Shown here piece after piece: positions 25,231 through 34,048 of a DNA stretch of 57,533 nt. Made by a program: the position numbers and the translations under genes. The stretch covers positions 1 through 57,533 of the forward strand of contig NZ_AOIV01000023.1 in assembly GCF_000337095.1 (NCBI RefSeq), in the 5' to 3' direction. How positions within the stretch are numbered: position 1 is the first letter of the stretch; every line of letters begins with the position of its first letter. This DNA comes from Halogeometricum pallidum JCM 14848 (GTDB lineage Archaea; Halobacteriota; Halobacteria; Halobacteriales; Haloferacaceae). A model generated the notes under the pieces. That model did no database searches. It was given only the letters and a program-made list of their open reading frames with translations, and was not told the DNA's origin.

Positions 25231-26131
25231 GGCGCAGAGCGCGGCGTTCACCTCGGCGGTCGAGACGCTCGATTCGAAGCTCCGGGAGCGCGAGGAACTG
25301 CTCCTCTGCGTCGACTTCGACGGGACGCTCTCGCCCGTCGTCGAGGACCCCGACAGCGCGACGATGCTCCCGGAGAACCGCGCCGCGCTGGAGGCGTTGC
25401 AGAGCCACCCGGACGTCACCGTCGCGGTGGTGAGCGGCCGGGAACTCTCCGACGTTCGCTCGCGCGTGGGCCTCACCGGCGTCACCTACGCCGGGAACCA
25501 CGGGCTCGAACTCCGCACCGAGGGGACGACGAAGGTACACCCCGTCGCCAAGGAGCGGAAATCGGACGTCGAACGGCTGAGCGCGGAACTCCGCGGGACG
25601 TTCGAGGAAGTCAGGGGCGTCCACGTCGAAGACAAAGGCCAGACGCTGACGGTCCACCACCGTCGCGCGGCGGACGCCCACGCCGAACGGGCCCGCCGGA
25701 CCGTCGCGCGCCTCGTGGGCGAGTTCGGCGGCGAGACGCTCACCGTCAGCGGCGACGAGGAGATAATCGAGGTGCGCCCGTCCATCGACTGGGACAAGGG
25801 CAGCATCGTCTCCTCGCTCCTGCACGACCGCGTGTCGTGTCTCCCCGTGTTCGTCGGCGACTCGCGGACCGACGAGGCGGGGTTCCGCGCCGTCGAACGC
25901 GACGGCGTCGGCATCCGCGTCGGCGAGCCCGACGACCGAGCGACGGCGGCGACGGAGTTCGTCAGCGACCCCGCGGAGACAGCCGCCCTGCTAGAGTGGT
26001 TCCAGCGGACGGGCGTCGACCGCCTGACGGGACCGCCGGAGACGACGCAGGCGAATCAAGCGGGGCCGACGGGCACCTCGTCCCCGTCACCGTCCTCGTC
26101 GGACGACCGACCGGACGTCGCGGACGACTGA
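25223..26131 (+). CDS. otsB: Trehalose-6-phosphate phosphatase
   Basis: A 302-residue HAD phosphatase that removes phosphate from trehalose-6-phosphate to give trehalose. Motif I is CVDFDGTLSPV, then VVSGRELSDVRSRV and YAGNHGLELR, typical of the family; VFVGDSRTDEAGFRAV is motif IV. The last ~35 residues are a polar tail. It overlaps otsA by 8 bases, so the two steps are translationally coupled. Confidence 0.95.
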   Translation: MSEAQSAAFTSAVETLDSKLREREELLLCVDFDGTLSPVVEDPDSATMLPENRAALEALQSHPDVTVAVVSGRELSDVRSRVGLTGVTYAGNHGLELRTEGTTKVHPVAKERKSDVERLSAELRGTFEEVRGVHVEDKGQTLTVHHRRAADAHAERARRTVARLVGEFGGETLTVSGDEEIIEVRPSIDWDKGSIVSSLLHDRVSCLPVFVGDSRTDEAGFRAVERDGVGIRVGEPDDRATAATEFVSDPAETAALLEWFQRTGVDRLTGPPETTQANQAGPTGTSSPSPSSSDDRPDVADD

Positions 26132-26177
26132 ACACGCCGGGACCGACCGGGTCGGTCCATCGGTCTAATCCTCACGC

Positions 26178-26183
26178 TTTTTA
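26178..26183 (+). promoter_or_regulatory. TATA box of lipA
   Basis: TTTTTA lies 23-28 bases before the ATG at 26206, the spacing expected for a leaderless transcript; no ribosome site precedes the start. Confidence 0.55.
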
Positions 26184-26205
26184 CCTCCGCGCCGAACGTT
26201 CCCGT

Positions 26206-27141
26206 ATGAGCGGCAGGCGCAAACCCGACTGGCTGAAGATGCGTCCGCCGTCGGGGCGACGCTTCACGGACATCAAGCAGACGCTTCGGGACCGCGACCT
26301 ACACACCGTCTGCGAGGAGGCGAACTGCCCGAACATGGGCGAGTGCTGGAGCGGTACCGACGGCCCCGGCACGGCGACGTTCATGCTGATGGGCGACCGC
26401 TGCTCCCGCGGTTGTAACTTCTGCGACGTGCAGACCGGCGGGATGGAGCCGCTGGACCCCGACGAACCCGCGAACGTCGCCGCGGCGGTGGCCGAAATCG
26501 GCCTCGACTACGTCGTCCTCACCTCCGTCGACCGCGACGACCTCCCCGACCAGGGCGCCTCGCACTTCGCCGAGACCATCCGCGAGATAAAACGCCGCGA
26601 CCCCTCGATTCTCGTCGAGGTGCTCATCCCGGACTTCCAGGGCGACGAGGACGCCGTCCGGGAGATAATCGACGCCGAACCCGACGTCATCGCGCACAAC
26701 ATCGAGACGGTCGAACGCCTCCAGTGGCCCGTCCGCGACAGGCGGGCGAACTACGAACAGACCCTGTCGGTGCTCGAACAGGTGAAGCGCGACTCGGACA
26801 TCTACACGAAGACGAGCGTCATGCTCGGCCTCGGGGAGTACGACCACGAGATATACCGGACGCTGTCGGACCTCCGGGAGGCGGACGTGGACGTGGTGAC
26901 CCTAGGCCAGTACCTCCAACCCTCCAGGAGTCACCTCGACGTGTTCGAGTACGTCCACCCCGACGCCTTCGAGACGTGGCGCCGCGTCGCCGAGGAGGAG
27001 TTGGACTTCCTCTACTGTGCCTCCGGTCCGATGGTCCGGTCGTCGTACAAGGCAGGCGAACTGTTCGTCGACGCCGTCGTCCGCGACGGCAAGAGTGTCG
27101 AACAGGCGCGCCGCGAGGCCCGCACCGCGGCCGGCGACTGA
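26206..27141 (+). CDS. lipA: Lipoyl synthase
   Basis: A 311-residue radical SAM enzyme that inserts two sulfurs into octanoyl groups on lipoyl domains. The auxiliary cluster cysteines are C36, C41 and C47 (CEEANCPNMGEC); the radical SAM triad is C66-C70-C73 (CSRGCNFCD). DVITLGQYLQPS-like DVVTLGQYLQPSRSHL and the C-terminal CASGPMVRSSYKAGEL complete the family pattern, including the conserved serine that ligates the auxiliary cluster. It lies directly before the dehydrogenase operon whose E2 subunit needs lipoate. Confidence 0.96.
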   Translation: MSGRRKPDWLKMRPPSGRRFTDIKQTLRDRDLHTVCEEANCPNMGECWSGTDGPGTATFMLMGDRCSRGCNFCDVQTGGMEPLDPDEPANVAAAVAEIGLDYVVLTSVDRDDLPDQGASHFAETIREIKRRDPSILVEVLIPDFQGDEDAVREIIDAEPDVIAHNIETVERLQWPVRDRRANYEQTLSVLEQVKRDSDIYTKTSVMLGLGEYDHEIYRTLSDLREADVDVVTLGQYLQPSRSHLDVFEYVHPDAFETWRRVAEEELDFLYCASGPMVRSSYKAGELFVDAVVRDGKSVEQARREARTAAGD

Positions 27142-27363
27142 CACCGTATCGCACGACGGCGGTGCGACGAACGTCTCCAAACCGGAAGTCGTCACATAAT
27201 TTTACACATTCGTCCATTATCGTCCTCCGTCTGCTCCGGACGAAGAACGAATCACCGAGTCAGAGGGCCAAAAATCAAAGAAGTAGATTTCTTACCCGAT
27301 GAGGATGGACGCTTTTCGCGTGGTCGGCAGTATTTCTTGGCATAGTAAACTATTTACGAAAAC

Positions 27364-27371
27364 ACTTTACG
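27364..27371 (+). promoter_or_regulatory. TATA box of the 2-oxoacid dehydrogenase operon
   Basis: ACTTTACG is centred 27 bases before the ATG at 27394, which begins a 7-codon frame ending inside the pdhA start codon. A second box (CTATTTACG) lies at about 27349-27357. The surrounding 27180-27375 is AT-rich. Confidence 0.5.
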
Positions 27372-27393
27372 CGGGGCGGGTGAGGACCCGAAC

Positions 27394-27417
27394 ATGAGCA
27401 GGTGGGTTCACCCATGA
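27394..27417 (+). other. Seven-codon leader frame overlapping pdhA start
   Basis: ATG-AGC-AGG-TGG-GTT-CAC-CCA-TGA encodes MSRWVHP and ends in TGA that overlaps the pdhA ATG as ATGA. If transcription starts at 27394, as the TATA spacing suggests, this peptide would be read first from a leaderless end and pdhA by termination-reinitiation. GGTGGG within it could also serve as a ribosome site for pdhA. Confidence 0.3.
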
Positions 27418-28517
27418 GCGTACTACAGCGAGACCCGCAGGACATGCTTCGCGTCCTCGACGAGGGCGGCGAACCCGTCGGCGAGGTCCCTGACCTGAGC
27501 GACGACGAGTTGGTGACCATGTACCGCGAGATGTACCTCGCGCGCCACTTCGACACGCGGGCCGTCAGCCTCCAACGGCAGGGTCGGATGGGGACGTACC
27601 CCCCGCTGTCCGGACAGGAGGGAGCGCAGGTAGGCAGCGCGTTCGCCCTCGACGAGGAGGATTGGCTGTTCCCCAGTTACCGCGAACACGGCGCCGCCCT
27701 CCACCGCGGCCTGCCCCTGAAGCGGACGCTCCTCTACTGGATGGGCCACGAGAAGGGCAACCGCATCCCCGAGGACGTGAACATGTTCCCCGTCGCCGTC
27801 CCCATCGCCACGCAGGTGCTCCACGCCACGGGCGCGGCGTGGGCGAAGAAGTTGCAGGGCGAGGACGCCGCGGTGATGTGTTACTTCGGCGACGGCGCCA
27901 CCTCGGAGGGGGACTTCCACGAGGGACTGAACTTCGCGGGCGTCTTCGACACGCCGAACGTGTTCTTCTGCAACAACAACCAGTGGGCCATCTCGGTCCC
28001 CCGGGAGCGACAGACCGCCTCCGCGACCATCGCGCAGAAGGCCACCGCCTACGGCTTCGAGGGCGTGCAGGTCGACGGGATGGACCCGCTGGCGGTGTAC
28101 GCGGCGACGCGCGCCGCCGTCGAGAAGGCGAAGGACCCGGGCGAGGACGAGCGTCGTCCGACGCTCATCGAGGCGGTGCAGTACCGCTTCGGCGCCCACA
28201 CGACGGCCGACGACCCGACGGTCTACCGCGACACCGACGAGGTCGAAGAGTGGAAGCGAAAGGACCCGATTCCGCGCTTAGAGCAGTTCCTGCGGAACAC
28301 GGGCCGCCTCGACGACGAGAAGGTCGAGGCCATCGAATCGAGCGTGAAGGACGAAGTCGCGGAAGCCATCGAGGCGGCGGAGTCCGAGGCGCGACCAGAA
28401 CCGAGCGAGATGTTCTCGAACGTGTTCGCCGAGCAGACGCCCGAGATTCGGGCGCAGGCGGAGGCGTTCGCGGAACTGCACGAACGACGCGGTGACGAGG
28501 GGTTCCTCCGGGAGTAA
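27414..28517 (+). CDS. pdhA: 2-oxoacid dehydrogenase E1 alpha
   Basis: A 367-residue thiamin-diphosphate subunit that decarboxylates a 2-oxoacid in complex with E1 beta. The TPP/metal motif is YFGDGATSEGDFHEGLN...VFFCNNNQWAIS (GDG to NN). The substrate entrance is FPSYREHGAALHRG, and the flexible loop near the end of the core, YRFGAHTTADDPTVYR, is typical of E1 alpha. First gene of a four-gene operon, with 2 bases to pdhB. Pyruvate as substrate is the usual annotation, but haloarchaea use ferredoxin oxidoreductases for pyruvate, so branched-chain or other oxoacids are possible. Confidence 0.93.
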   Translation: MSVLQRDPQDMLRVLDEGGEPVGEVPDLSDDELVTMYREMYLARHFDTRAVSLQRQGRMGTYPPLSGQEGAQVGSAFALDEEDWLFPSYREHGAALHRGLPLKRTLLYWMGHEKGNRIPEDVNMFPVAVPIATQVLHATGAAWAKKLQGEDAAVMCYFGDGATSEGDFHEGLNFAGVFDTPNVFFCNNNQWAISVPRERQTASATIAQKATAYGFEGVQVDGMDPLAVYAATRAAVEKAKDPGEDERRPTLIEAVQYRFGAHTTADDPTVYRDTDEVEEWKRKDPIPRLEQFLRNTGRLDDEKVEAIESSVKDEVAEAIEAAESEARPEPSEMFSNVFAEQTPEIRAQAEAFAELHERRGDEGFLRE

Positions 28518-28519
28518 CT

Positions 28520-29515
28520 ATGAGTCAGAGCCAACAGACGCAGAATCTCACGCTGGTACAGGCGGTGCGGGACGGTCTCCACACCGAAATGACGAACGAC
28601 GACCGAGTGGTCGTGATGGGCGAGGACGTCGGGAAGAACGGCGGCGTCTTCCGCGCCACCGAGGGCCTCTGGAACGAGTTCGGCGACGACCGGGTCATCG
28701 ACACCCCCCTCGCGGAGTCCGGCATCGCCGGCACCGCCATCGGGATGGCGGCGATGGGGATGCGGCCCGTCGCGGAGATGCAGTTCTCCGGCTTCATGTA
28801 CCCCGCGTTCGACCAGATAGTCAGTCACGCGGCGCGCCTCCGCGCGCGCAGCCGCGGCCGGTTCACCTGCCCACTCGTGGTCCGCGCGCCCTACGGCGGA
28901 GGCATCCGCGCGCCCGAACATCACTCCGAGTCGAAGGAGGCGTTCTACGCGCACGAGGCGGGACTGAAGGTGGTCATCCCCTCGACGCCGTACGACACGA
29001 AGGGGCTCCTCATTTCGGCCATCCGCGACCCCGACCCGGTCATCTTCCTCGAACCGAAACTCATCTACCGCGCGTTCCGCGGCGACGTGCCCGAGGGCGA
29101 CTACGAGGTGCCCATCGGCGAGGCGGCGGTCCGCCGGGAGGGGACGGACGTCTCCGTCTACACCTACGGTGCGATGACGCGCCCGACGATGGAAGCGGCC
29201 GAGAACTTAGAGGAGGAGGGCGTCAGCGTCGAAGTCGTCGACCTGCGCACCGTCTCCCCGATGGACAAAGAGACGATAGTGAAATCGTTCGAGAAGACGG
29301 GCCGGGCCGCCGTCGTCCACGAGGCGCCGAAGACGGGCGGTCTCGGCGCGGAGATAACGGCGACGCTCCAGGAGCGAGCGCTCTTACACCAGGAGGCGCC
29401 CGTCGAACGCATCGCGGGCTACGACGTTCCCTACCCGCTGTACGCGTTGGAGGACTACTACCTGCCCTCGGTCGCGCGGGTCGAAGAAGGTATCCGGAAC
29501 GCCGTGGAGTTCTGA
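28520..29515 (+). CDS. pdhB: 2-oxoacid dehydrogenase E1 beta
   Basis: A 331-residue transketolase-like beta subunit, partner of E1 alpha. Family segments include VVVMGEDVGKNGGVFRATEG, DTPLAESGIAGTAIGMAAMG (with the Glu that activates TPP in the E1 dimer), APYGGGIRAPEHHSES and VEVVDLRTVSPMD. The C-terminal domain ends with the usual YDVPYPLYALEDYYLP. It starts 2 bases after pdhA and ends 3 bases before the E2 gene. Confidence 0.94.
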   Translation: MSQSQQTQNLTLVQAVRDGLHTEMTNDDRVVVMGEDVGKNGGVFRATEGLWNEFGDDRVIDTPLAESGIAGTAIGMAAMGMRPVAEMQFSGFMYPAFDQIVSHAARLRARSRGRFTCPLVVRAPYGGGIRAPEHHSESKEAFYAHEAGLKVVIPSTPYDTKGLLISAIRDPDPVIFLEPKLIYRAFRGDVPEGDYEVPIGEAAVRREGTDVSVYTYGAMTRPTMEAAENLEEEGVSVEVVDLRTVSPMDKETIVKSFEKTGRAAVVHEAPKTGGLGAEITATLQERALLHQEAPVERIAGYDVPYPLYALEDYYLPSVARVEEGIRNAVEF

Positions 29516-29518
29516 ACG

Positions 29519-31132
29519 ATGGCTATCAAGGAATTCAAACTGCCCGACGTGGGCGAGGGCGTCGCGGAGGGCGAACTCGTCACGTGGCACGTCGCCCCCG
29601 GCGACACGGTCGAAGAGGACCAGGTCGTCGCGGAGGTGGAGACGGACAAGGCCCTCGTTGACGTCCCCTCCCCGTACAACGGGACCGTGAGCGAACTCCG
29701 CGCCGAAGAGGGGGAGATGGTCCCCGTCGGCGACGTGATAATCACGTTCGAGGTCGAGGGCGAAGGCGAGGAGGACACCGCAGAATCGAGCGACGGCGAA
29801 CAGGTGACGGCCGACGACGCCGGCGACGGTGACGATGCTGGCGACGCGGCCGACGAGAGCGCCGAGGAGACGACCGACACCGCCGAGACGGAGCGAACGT
29901 CCGGGCGCGTGTTCGCGTCGCCGAGCGTTCGCAGACTCGCGCGCGAACTCGGCGTCGACATCGGATCCGTTTCGGGGTCCGGTCCGAGCGGACGGGTCAC
30001 CGAGTCCGACGTGCAGGCGGCCGCCGACTCGGGGTCCGACGGCGACGACGCGGACTCCGGCGGCCCGCGGTCGGTTTCCTTCTCCGGGAAGTCGGCCGTC
30101 TCGAAGCGCGGCGACGCCGGTAACGGCGAAGTCGCGTCCGGTTCGGCGTCGGCGGACGCCGCCGGCCGGGAGAAGACGCTGGCCGCGCCAGCGACGCGCC
30201 GCATCGCCGACGAGGAGGGCGTGAACATCGACGACGTGCCCGCGAGCGAGGAACGAGACGGCGAGGCGTTCGTCACCCCCGAGGCCGTCCGCGAGTACGC
30301 GCAGGCCCAACGCGAGGCGCAGGCGGCCGACGCGAAAGCGCTCTCCGAGGAGGCCGATGCGGGCGAGGTAGCGGCCGAATCCGGGTCCGAGTCCGAACCG
30401 GAGACGGCGTCCGAACCCGCCGCATCCGGTCCCGCGGCCGGCGAACGCGTCCCCTATCGAGGGGTCCGCCGCGCCATCGGCGACCAGATGGAACGCTCGA
30501 AGTACACCGCGCCGCACGTCACCCACCACGACGACGTGGACGTGACGGACCTCGTGGAACTCCGCGAGGACCTGAAACCCCTCGCCGAGGAGCAGGGCGT
30601 CTCGCTCACCTACATGCCGTTCGTGATGAAGGCCGTCGTCGCGGCGCTGAAGGAGTTCCCGTACGTGAACGCCCAACTCGACGAGGAGAACGAGGAAATC
30701 GTGCTCCGCGACGAGTACAACGTCGGCGTCGCCGCCGCGACTGACGTGGGCCTCATGGTGCCCGTCGTCCGCGGGGTGGACGGGAAGGGCCTCTCCGACC
30801 TCGCACGCGACATGAACGAGAAGGTCGAGAAGGCGCGCGAGCGCAAGATTTCGCGCGAGGAGATGCAGGGCGGCACGTTCACCATCACTAACATCGGCGG
30901 CATCGGCGGCGAGTACGCGACGCCGATCATCAACTACCCCGAGGTGGCCATCCTCGCGCTGGGCGCCATCAAGGAGAAACCCCGCGTGGTCGACGGCGAC
31001 GTGGTGCCGCGGAAGGTGCTGACGCTGTCGCTGTCGGTCGACCACCGGGTCGTCGACGGCGCGGTGGCCGCGCAGTTCACGAACAAGGTCAAGGAGTACC
31101 TCGCGAACCCCAAACTCCTCATGCTCGAATAA
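29519..31132 (+). CDS. pdhC: Dihydrolipoamide acyltransferase E2
   Basis: A 537-residue core subunit. One lipoyl domain (1-80) carries Lys44 in VETDKALVDVPSP. An acidic linker leads to a peripheral subunit-binding domain at ~130-168 (FASPSVRRLARELGVDI). A second, divergent copy lies at ~220-262 (LAAPATRRIADEEGVNIDD). After another linker comes the catalytic domain (from ~310), with His509 and Asp513 in DHRVVDGA and the usual TFTITNIGGIGG. It acylates CoA via the lipoyl arm. Two binding-domain copies are notable. The stop overlaps the E3 start (TAATG). Confidence 0.94.
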   Translation: MAIKEFKLPDVGEGVAEGELVTWHVAPGDTVEEDQVVAEVETDKALVDVPSPYNGTVSELRAEEGEMVPVGDVIITFEVEGEGEEDTAESSDGEQVTADDAGDGDDAGDAADESAEETTDTAETERTSGRVFASPSVRRLARELGVDIGSVSGSGPSGRVTESDVQAAADSGSDGDDADSGGPRSVSFSGKSAVSKRGDAGNGEVASGSASADAAGREKTLAAPATRRIADEEGVNIDDVPASEERDGEAFVTPEAVREYAQAQREAQAADAKALSEEADAGEVAAESGSESEPETASEPAASGPAAGERVPYRGVRRAIGDQMERSKYTAPHVTHHDDVDVTDLVELREDLKPLAEEQGVSLTYMPFVMKAVVAALKEFPYVNAQLDEENEEIVLRDEYNVGVAAATDVGLMVPVVRGVDGKGLSDLARDMNEKVEKARERKISREEMQGGTFTITNIGGIGGEYATPIINYPEVAILALGAIKEKPRVVDGDVVPRKVLTLSLSVDHRVVDGAVAAQFTNKVKEYLANPKLLMLE

Positions 31133-32559
31133 TGGTCGTCGGAGACATCTCGACGGGAACGGAGGTACTGGTCATCGGTGCGGGGCCGGGCGGCTACGTC
31201 GCCGCCATCCGCGCCGCACAGCGCGGTCTGGACACGACGCTGGTGGAACGAGACGCCTACGGGGGCACCTGCCTGAACCACGGCTGTATCCCCTCGAAGG
31301 CGTACATCACGGCGTCGTCGCTGGCGCACGAGGCGGGCACCGCCGAGGAGATGGGCATCCACGCCGACCCCGCCGTAGATATGTCGCAGATGCGGAGTTG
31401 GAAGGACGACGTGGTGGACGGTCTCACCAGCGGCGTCGAGAAACTCTGCAAGGCGAACGGCGTCAACCTCATCGAGGGGACGGCGCGCTTCAAAGACGAC
31501 TCCTCGGTCCGCATCGAACACGGCGGCGAGGGGCAGGGCTCCGAGACGGTGGAGTTCGAGCGCTGCATCGTCGCCACCGGCTCCCGACCCGTGCAGATTC
31601 CGGGCTTCGAGTTCACCGACGACCCCGTCTGGTCCTCGCGGGACGCCCTCGCCGCGGAGTCGGTGCCCGACGAACTGCTCGTCGTCGGCGCGGGTTACAT
31701 CGGCATGGAACTGTCCACCGCGTTCGCCAAACTCGGCGCGGACGTGACCGTCGTGGAGATGCTCGAAGACGTGCTCCCCGGCTACGAGGACGACGTCTCC
31801 AGCGTCGTCCGCAAACGGGCCGAGGAACTCGGCGTCAAGTTCAACTTCGGAGAGGGGGCCAGCGGGTGGTCGCCCGACGGCGACGACGTGGTCGTCGAGA
31901 CGGAGACGGAGGACGGCGAGACGGCGTCGTACCGCGCTGACAAGGTGCTCGTCGCCGTCGGCCGGTCACCCGTCACCGACACCGTCGACGCAGAGAACGC
32001 CGGATTGGAGACCGACGAGAAGGGGTTCTTCGAGACGGACGACCGGATGCGAACGAACGTCGAGCACATCTACGCCGTCGGCGACGTGGTGGCCGACTCC
32101 CCGATGTTGGCGCACGTCGGGTCGAAGGAGGGCATCGTCGCCGCCGAACACGCCGCGGGCGAACCCGCCGCCTACGACGCGCAGGCCGTCCCGGCGGCCG
32201 TGTTCACCGACCCCGAGATAGGGACGGTCGGCATGACCGAGGCGGAGGCCGAGGAGGCGGGCTTCACCCCCGCCGTCGGCAAGATGCCGTTCAACGCCTC
32301 CGGACGCGCGATGACGACGGGCCACACGGAGGGGTTCGTCCGCATCGTCGCCGACGAGGACAGCGGGTTCGTCCTCGGCGGGCAGATAGTCGGTCCGGAA
32401 GCCTCGGAGCTCGTCGCCGAACTCGCCCTCGCGGTGGAGATGGGCGCGACGCTGGAGGACGTGGCCAGCACCGTCCACACGCACCCGACGCTTGCGGAGG
32501 CCGTGATGGAGGCCGCCGAGAACGCGCGGGGCGAGGCGATTCACACGCTGAATCGGTGA
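31132..32559 (+). CDS. lpdA: Dihydrolipoamide dehydrogenase E3
   Basis: A 475-residue FAD disulfide oxidoreductase that reoxidises the lipoyl arm and passes electrons to NAD+. The FAD motif is VIGAGPGGYVAAIRAA; the redox disulfide is C47-C52 in GGTCLNHGCIPSK. The NAD domain has LLVVGAGYIGMELSTAFAKLG; the second FAD motif is HIYAVGDVV. The C-terminal interface carries the catalytic His-Glu region VHTHPTLAEAVMEAA. It shares one base with the E2 stop codon and closes the operon. Confidence 0.96.
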   Translation: MVVGDISTGTEVLVIGAGPGGYVAAIRAAQRGLDTTLVERDAYGGTCLNHGCIPSKAYITASSLAHEAGTAEEMGIHADPAVDMSQMRSWKDDVVDGLTSGVEKLCKANGVNLIEGTARFKDDSSVRIEHGGEGQGSETVEFERCIVATGSRPVQIPGFEFTDDPVWSSRDALAAESVPDELLVVGAGYIGMELSTAFAKLGADVTVVEMLEDVLPGYEDDVSSVVRKRAEELGVKFNFGEGASGWSPDGDDVVVETETEDGETASYRADKVLVAVGRSPVTDTVDAENAGLETDEKGFFETDDRMRTNVEHIYAVGDVVADSPMLAHVGSKEGIVAAEHAAGEPAAYDAQAVPAAVFTDPEIGTVGMTEAEAEEAGFTPAVGKMPFNASGRAMTTGHTEGFVRIVADEDSGFVLGGQIVGPEASELVAELALAVEMGATLEDVASTVHTHPTLAEAVMEAAENARGEAIHTLNR

Positions 32560-32591
32560 GCTGACGCCGCCCCGGGTCGCGAACGGGCCAT

Positions 32592-32600
32592 CTATTTGTT
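32592..32600 (+). promoter_or_regulatory. Probable TATA box of the UspA gene
   Basis: CTATTTGTT lies 22-30 bases before the ATG at 32622, suiting a leaderless transcript separate from the dehydrogenase operon 62 bases upstream. Confidence 0.4.
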
Positions 32601-32621
32601 CGTTCGAAACATATTCTCGGT

Positions 32622-33134
32622 ATGGTACTAGTGGTGCCGTTCGACGGGTCCGAACTGGCCGAAGCAGCGCTCGTCCGGGCGGGGCAGTTCGGGGCCGTCT
32701 TCGAGGAGGACGTGCTGGCGGTGAGCATCGTGCCCCGCGGAAACGTCCGGTACGCCGTCGATCGAGGGTGGTTAGAACCCGGCGAGCCGTTCGATCTAAA
32801 CGCCGTCGTCGCGGCGTTGCACGAGCGGGTGACGGCCTGCTGTCCGAGCGCCGACTTCCGGCACAGCGTCGTCGGCCGGTACGCACCGCCGGGCAGCATC
32901 TCGACCCGGATTCGACGAATGATCGAGGACGAGGGCGCCACGATGGTTTTCATCGGCAGCGAGAACGCCGGGCACGTCGTCGCGTCGCTGAGCAGCGTCG
33001 GAAGCCACGTTGCCGCGGACGAGTCCTACGACGTGGTCATCGTCCGGCACGGGGTTCCATCTCGGATTGCCGCGCTCGCGGCTGACAGACGGAAGCAGCG
33101 ACGGCCGAAGTCCGATTTCTTCCTTCCGGAGTGA
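32622..33134 (+). CDS. Universal stress protein (UspA) family
   Basis: A 170-residue single-domain Usp-like protein. It opens with VLVVPFDGSELAEAALVRAGQFGAVF, the first strand and helix of the Usp fold, followed by EEDVLAVSIVPRG. The C-terminal part (MVFIGSENAGHV...YDVVIVRHG) keeps the fold but not a clear ATP-binding G-2x-G-9x-G(S/T), so it may be a non-nucleotide-binding member. Role in stress response is inferred from the family only. Confidence 0.8.
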   Translation: MVLVVPFDGSELAEAALVRAGQFGAVFEEDVLAVSIVPRGNVRYAVDRGWLEPGEPFDLNAVVAALHERVTACCPSADFRHSVVGRYAPPGSISTRIRRMIEDEGATMVFIGSENAGHVVASLSSVGSHVAADESYDVVIVRHGVPSRIAALAADRRKQRRPKSDFFLPE

Positions 33135-33206
33135 CGCCTCGAGACCCACTCGAACGCCGAAGGCGGCCGGTACGCCGCATCACGAGGGCCGCTCGGCCAC
33201 CGTCGG

Positions 33207-33914
33207 TCACTGCCGCTCGTCGACCGCTTCCACGAGCGCTCGCACCTGTTCCGTTCCGTTCTCGACCAGCGCCCGCGGCAGTCGCCGTTGCCCGTTCGTG
33301 ACGGCGTCCGTGAGTGCCGCCGCGGCGTCCTCGAACACGCCCTCGCCGTGGCCGACGAGGATTCGCTCGGGGTCGTAGCCGAGGAGGAACTTCGGGGTCA
33401 CGAACCGCTGGAGCAGGTAGAGGCCGAGGCGTTCGTCGCCGGCGACGAACGGCGAGGCGGTGCCGAGCGTGTCCGGCGTATACAGCGTGCCGTCGGCGGG
33501 TCGGTAGGCTATCGCCTCCGACCACGCCGGGAGCGGCGCGTACTCGCGGATGCGGACGCCCGTGTCGGCGAGTTCGCCGTCGAACCGTTCGACGGGCGCG
33601 TCCACCCGTTCGGCGACCCGGGGGAGCCACCGCGGCAGCGACACCGGCACGTCGTAGCGGTCCGCGAACGCCGCGGCGTCGCGCGCGTGGTACGCCGAGA
33701 GGACCGCGACGCCCTCGACGGGGCCGAGTTCCGCGAGGGCGTCGTGGACGTTTCCGGCGTCGAGGGGGTCCAACAGCCAGACCCCGCCGTCGGCGCCGCA
33801 GATGGCGTGACTGCTCCGCGCTGCCGTCTCTTCGGGAAACGCGAGCCAACTCACGCCCCCGTCCCATCGGCGGATGCGGGCCTCGGTCGACTCCCCGCGG
33901 TCGTACATCGTCAT
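33207..33914 (-). CDS. Degenerate metallo-beta-lactamase-fold protein
   Basis: A 235-residue protein patterned like an MBL-fold hydrolase: early strands (ARSSHAICGADGGVWLLDPLDAG), the position of the metal motif, the middle region PADGTLYTPDTLGTASPF, and a late GHGEGVFEDAAAAL that resembles the last metal histidine. The HxHxDH motif is not intact: it reads LSAYHARDAAAF. It may bind fewer metals or be inactive. Widespread haloarchaeal proteins look like this; the function is unknown. Confidence 0.7.
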   Translation of the reverse strand: MTMYDRGESTEARIRRWDGGVSWLAFPEETAARSSHAICGADGGVWLLDPLDAGNVHDALAELGPVEGVAVLSAYHARDAAAFADRYDVPVSLPRWLPRVAERVDAPVERFDGELADTGVRIREYAPLPAWSEAIAYRPADGTLYTPDTLGTASPFVAGDERLGLYLLQRFVTPKFLLGYDPERILVGHGEGVFEDAAAALTDAVTNGQRRLPRALVENGTEQVRALVEAVDERQ

Positions 33915-34048
33915 CCCTCCGCAAATGGGTCAGCGACGCAAAAAGCGTGTCCCGTTCCCCCCGTCGAGACGCCGCGTTCGGTGGACGAGGCGAGAAAATT
34001 GAGATAAGCGAGCGGGTTCGGAGAACGGAGCGAAGCGAGGAGAGCGGG

